A stretch of DNA of 53,695 nucleotides, from contig CAAFVD010000059.1 of assembly GCA_900766355.1 (NCBI GenBank), forward strand, positions 1-53,695, written 5' to 3'. The notes under the pieces are model-generated. The model made no database searches. It was not told where the DNA came from and was given only the letters and a program-made list of their open reading frames with translations. Below are positions 51,160 through 53,695 of this stretch, piece after piece. Within the stretch, counting starts at the first letter, position 1. Every line of letters starts with the position of its first letter. The position numbers and the translations under genes were made by a program. This stretch comes from Candidatus Gastranaerophilales bacterium (GTDB lineage Bacteria; Cyanobacteriota; Vampirovibrionia; Gastranaerophilales; Gastranaerophilaceae).

Positions 51160-52311
51160 ATGACTCAAATATCAAACAATGTAACTGGAATATATTTTAA
51201 ACAACTTGCTCAAAATAAAACTAATAGTGCAAGTAATGTTCCTGTGGATACATCTCAATATTCTAGAGATAATTTAATTAAGCAATATTTAGATAATCTT
51301 GCGTTACAGAATAAGCCACAAATTTTAGGTGATAACAGTAAACCAATATTTACACCAACTGGAATTGGTAATTACGAAAATATGTTGGTAAAAGATGCGA
51401 CTGGTAAAGTCGTTCAAGAAGTTAAATATACTAAAGAAGGTAATAAGATAGTTGAAACAGTCAATGTAAATTCTGTTGATGGTTCAAAATTAAATAAAGT
51501 TATTACTCAAGACGGCAATAAGAAAACGATGAGTATTAATGTAAAAGATAAAAATGGTAATGACCTTATTAATGAAAATAGAACTTATGAAAAAATAGAT
51601 GATGATAATGCGATATCTACTCATAACGGACAAGAATATAAAATTTCAGGTTTGAAAGGGAATGTTATTACTGTAGAACATAATGGTGAAAAGAAAGTAA
51701 TTGATTTTGAAAAAATGGTTAATCCTGAAACCGAAAAACTTGACCAATCAAAAACAGGAAATACAATTACTAACGAGCAAAAGGATTTTCTTATTTCAAG
51801 GTTGAAAAATCGCTCGGGTGACATACTTTTGACGATTGATAAAGAACTTGATAAACTAACTTTTATGGACGAAAAAGGTTATGAAGGTTGGTATGTCGGA
51901 TATCAGGATAGTACAGAACGAACCCTAAAAACTTGTGCAGAAGCAAATAATATGTTGGAGTTGCATGAATTGGGTCATGGTGTAAATGAGTTTAATGACA
52001 AATCAGGCAAATGTTGGTCAGATGTTAATCAAGAATATCATTCAGTAAGAGATAAAGAAATAGAAACATTTAACCAAACAAATAAATCAAGTGATTATAA
52101 ACAGTATATGCAAAAGTTTATGAATGGCGAACATATGTTATCAAGAGGTTTTTCTAAAGAAGAATGTAAACTTGTTGGTGCGAATGAGGAATTTGCAGAA
52201 GCTTATGGATTCTTTAATAATATGGATATAGAAAATGTAAATTTCAGAACTACTTCGCTTGTACAACATATGCCTGAATCTGTTAGAATGGTACATTCTC
52301 AAATTAGTTAA
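51160..52311 (+). CDS. Putative zinc metalloprotease, anthrax-lethal-factor-like motif
   Basis: 383 residues. The N-terminal 200 residues are a Lys/Asn-rich beta-type region with repeats (TGKVVQEVKYTKEGNKIVET and DGSKLNKVITQDGNK). The C-terminal domain has zinc motif HExxH at His269-His273 in LELHELGHGVNEF, and a second element ANEEFAEAYGFF at 341-352 that corresponds to the metal-binding NEAEFFAEAF of anthrax lethal factor and its ATLF-like relatives. The end SVRMVHSQIS also recalls the end of lethal factor. The spacer between the elements is longer than in the toxin. No signal peptide; no ribosome site. Activity is unproven. Confidence 0.65.
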   Translation: MTQISNNVTGIYFKQLAQNKTNSASNVPVDTSQYSRDNLIKQYLDNLALQNKPQILGDNSKPIFTPTGIGNYENMLVKDATGKVVQEVKYTKEGNKIVETVNVNSVDGSKLNKVITQDGNKKTMSINVKDKNGNDLINENRTYEKIDDDNAISTHNGQEYKISGLKGNVITVEHNGEKKVIDFEKMVNPETEKLDQSKTGNTITNEQKDFLISRLKNRSGDILLTIDKELDKLTFMDEKGYEGWYVGYQDSTERTLKTCAEANNMLELHELGHGVNEFNDKSGKCWSDVNQEYHSVRDKEIETFNQTNKSSDYKQYMQKFMNGEHMLSRGFSKEECKLVGANEEFAEAYGFFNNMDIENVNFRTTSLVQHMPESVRMVHSQIS

Positions 52312-52336
52312 TTAAAAATATTTATCATTGAATATA

Positions 52337-52356
52337 CATGCTAAACTATTAGTATG
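52337..52356 (+). promoter_or_regulatory. Palindrome over the start of the umuC-like gene
   Basis: CATGCTAA (52337-52344), ACTA, TTAGTATG (52349-52356), a pair with one mismatch. The right arm contains the ATG. It may be an operator for a damage-response repressor. It does not match GAAC-N4-GTTC. Confidence 0.4.
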
Positions 52357-53526
52357 AAACGAATAATTGCGTTAGTTGATTGTGATTCATTTTTTGTAAC
52401 TTGTGGGCAAGCAGTTGAACCTAAGTTAAAAGGTCAACCTGTTTGTGTTATTTCAAACAATGAAGGGTGTGTTATCTCTCGTTCTCGTGAAGCAAAGCAG
52501 ATGGGAGTAAAAATGGGTATGCCTTATTTTATGGCAAAAAAAGATTATCCTAATGCGATTTATATAAAAGCTGAACACGATAGATATGATTGGTTTTCAA
52601 AACGTGTTATGGATTGTTTGAAAAACTTTAGTCCTGATGTTCAGATTTATTCTATAGATGAAGCCTTTATAGATTTGACAGGTACGAGAAGACTTTATGG
52701 AATGAATTATACAAATATATGCAAAATGATACGCAGAACAATCAAGGAACAAACAGATATTGATGTTTCAATCGGCATAAGTCATTCCAAAACTCTATCT
52801 AAACTTGCAAGTGATAAGGCAAAAAATACTGGCGGAATTTATACGATAGGTGCATTTAGAATAAAAGACGAATTGAAGAAAACTGATATTTCTGAGGTTT
52901 GGGGTGTCGGACGTCAGATAAATAAATTTTGTTTGAGGTGGGGAATACTAAATGCTTGGGATTTTGTTTCAAGACCTGATGCTTGGCTTAAAAGTGAACT
53001 TGGAAAAAATGGGTTAGAGTTAAAATATGAGTTGTTAGGAGATTGTATTTCTCCTGTAGAATCAAAGAAAGAGCCTCCAAAATCAATCCAAAAAACTTCA
53101 GCAATAGGTGGGTTTACATCAGATATAAATATAATTAAGTCAGAGATAGCAAAACATATTCATCGTGGGTGCGTAAAACTGCGCCGTTGGGGTGGGAAAT
53201 GCTCGACTGTTGGTGTAATGCTTAGGACAAAAGATTTTTATGTTTGTTCAAGGTACAAAGACCTTATTCAACCGACTAATTTTGAGTTGACTGTAAAAAA
53301 AGCTATTGATGAACTCTTGCCACAAATATATTCGCAAAATGTGTTGTACAGAAGTACGGGTATAATGTTGAATAATCTTTCTTATAGCGATTCAGAACAG
53401 TTGTTTTTGTTTGATTCTGTGTCTGAAAAAGATAAAAAACTCGCAGAATGTATAGACAAGATAGAAAATAAATTTGGTAAAAATTCTATTAAAACTGGAT
53501 TTTGGACAGATAGACTAAAAGGATAA
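52354..53526 (+). CDS. umuC: Y-family DNA polymerase (UmuC-like)
   Basis: 390 residues. LVDCDSFFVTCGQ, NNEGCVISRSREAK, SIDEAFIDLTG (Asp102, Glu103) and SIGISHSKTLSKLASDKAK are the usual Y-family sites; the NNEGCV form and the overall length fit UmuC rather than DinB. It copies past lesions at the cost of errors. No umuD is beside it. It has no ribosome site; the start is inside a palindrome. Confidence 0.92.
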   Translation: MKRIIALVDCDSFFVTCGQAVEPKLKGQPVCVISNNEGCVISRSREAKQMGVKMGMPYFMAKKDYPNAIYIKAEHDRYDWFSKRVMDCLKNFSPDVQIYSIDEAFIDLTGTRRLYGMNYTNICKMIRRTIKEQTDIDVSIGISHSKTLSKLASDKAKNTGGIYTIGAFRIKDELKKTDISEVWGVGRQINKFCLRWGILNAWDFVSRPDAWLKSELGKNGLELKYELLGDCISPVESKKEPPKSIQKTSAIGGFTSDINIIKSEIAKHIHRGCVKLRRWGGKCSTVGVMLRTKDFYVCSRYKDLIQPTNFELTVKKAIDELLPQIYSQNVLYRSTGIMLNNLSYSDSEQLFLFDSVSEKDKKLAECIDKIENKFGKNSIKTGFWTDRLKG

Positions 53527-53548
53527 TAACTTTTTTTGCAAAGTTATT
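53525..53548 (+). terminator. Hairpin after umuC
   Basis: AATAACTTT (53525-53533) and AAAGTTATT (53540-53548), 9-bp stem, 6-base loop, followed by a moderately T-rich stretch. It starts at the stop codon. Confidence 0.5.
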
Positions 53549-53566
53549 ATGTTTATTTTGTTATAT

Positions 53567-53695
53567 ATGGAATGACTCGTCATATTGAGCGAAAGCGAAA
53601 TATCTCTAACAAGGTTTACATGAGATTCTTCGGGCTACGCCCTCTGAATGACGATATATACTTGGGACTTGTACCGTCCCAAACCCCGCACCAAA
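53567..53695. repeat. Composite dispersed repeat, cut by window end
   Basis: GGAATGACTCGTCATATTGA, then GCGAAAGCGAAATATCTCTA, the GAGATTCTTCGGGC-TA-CGCCCTCTGAATGACG module, and the TTGGGAC / GTCCCAA module at 53657-53695. It combines parts that are separate at 7970, 8032, 9864 and 40466. The family therefore has an order: TCTCTAACAAGG, GGGC stem, then GGGAC stem. It continues past the window. Confidence 0.8.

Overview
The window is one contiguous stretch of a low-G+C bacterial chromosome with dense, mostly standard gene organisation. It carries a fermentative, anaerobic gene set (AdhE, Rex, [FeFe] hydrogenases), flagellin, a FliA-type sigma factor, Skp/OmpH, FtsZ and a Ski2-like DSHCT helicase of the kind found in Cyanobacteria. 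Many proteins have no obvious family. The mixture best fits the non-photosynthetic sister lineage of Cyanobacteria (Vampirovibrionia/Melainabacteria, gut Gastranaerophilales-like). This is an inference from gene content; no rRNA or tRNA gene was seen to confirm it.

Layout: 1-1.2 kb holds the tail of one flagellin and a complete, divergent second flagellin. 1.3-7.9 kb is a lipid-synthesis locus in classical order (small unknown gene, DUF177/yceD, rpmF, plsX, fabH, fabD, fabG, acpP, fabF) closed by a terminator. 7.9-11.1 kb is an accessory patch: dispersed hairpin repeats, direct repeats of about 125 bp flanking a TolA-like protein built of 18-bp and 24-bp tandem repeats, and a small family with one intact gene and one frameshifted remnant. 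11.3-21 kb contains polA, small envelope or secreted proteins, skp, the helicase, a TPR protein and uppS. 21.2-28.8 kb is a second accessory stretch: a HepT-MntA (HEPN/MNT) toxin-antitoxin pair, a DUF2971 protein, a possible CheD/CNF1-like protein, a metal-exporter-like permease, an MscS channel, a protein-kinase-like protein and an exported deaminase.

29-37.3 kb is a redox/fermentation island: adhE, the NADH sensor rex, a thioredoxin-like ferredoxin, a sensory group C [FeFe] hydrogenase with PAS domain, a SpoIIE/PP2C phosphatase, a second small ferredoxin and a group B [FeFe] hydrogenase. A plausible working model is that Rex reads NADH/NAD+, the sensory hydrogenase reads H2 or redox state and signals through the phosphatase, and AdhE plus the catalytic hydrogenase dispose of reductant. 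37.4-53.5 kb carries a FliA-type sigma factor, ftsZ, a GCS2-type glutamate-cysteine ligase, rsmA-ispE, several lineage-type unknowns, a YkgJ/TPR pair, uvrA, a protein with an anthrax-lethal-factor-like metalloprotease motif and a UmuC-like polymerase. The window ends inside another copy of the dispersed repeat.

Window-wide points: none of the roughly 50 genes read here ends in TGA, although about eleven end in TAG. Several genes have a promoter -10 box only a few bases before the start codon and no ribosome-binding site, which suggests leaderless mRNAs. Toxin- or effector-like enzyme folds (metalloprotease, kinase, possible deamidase) are the most interesting unexplained content.
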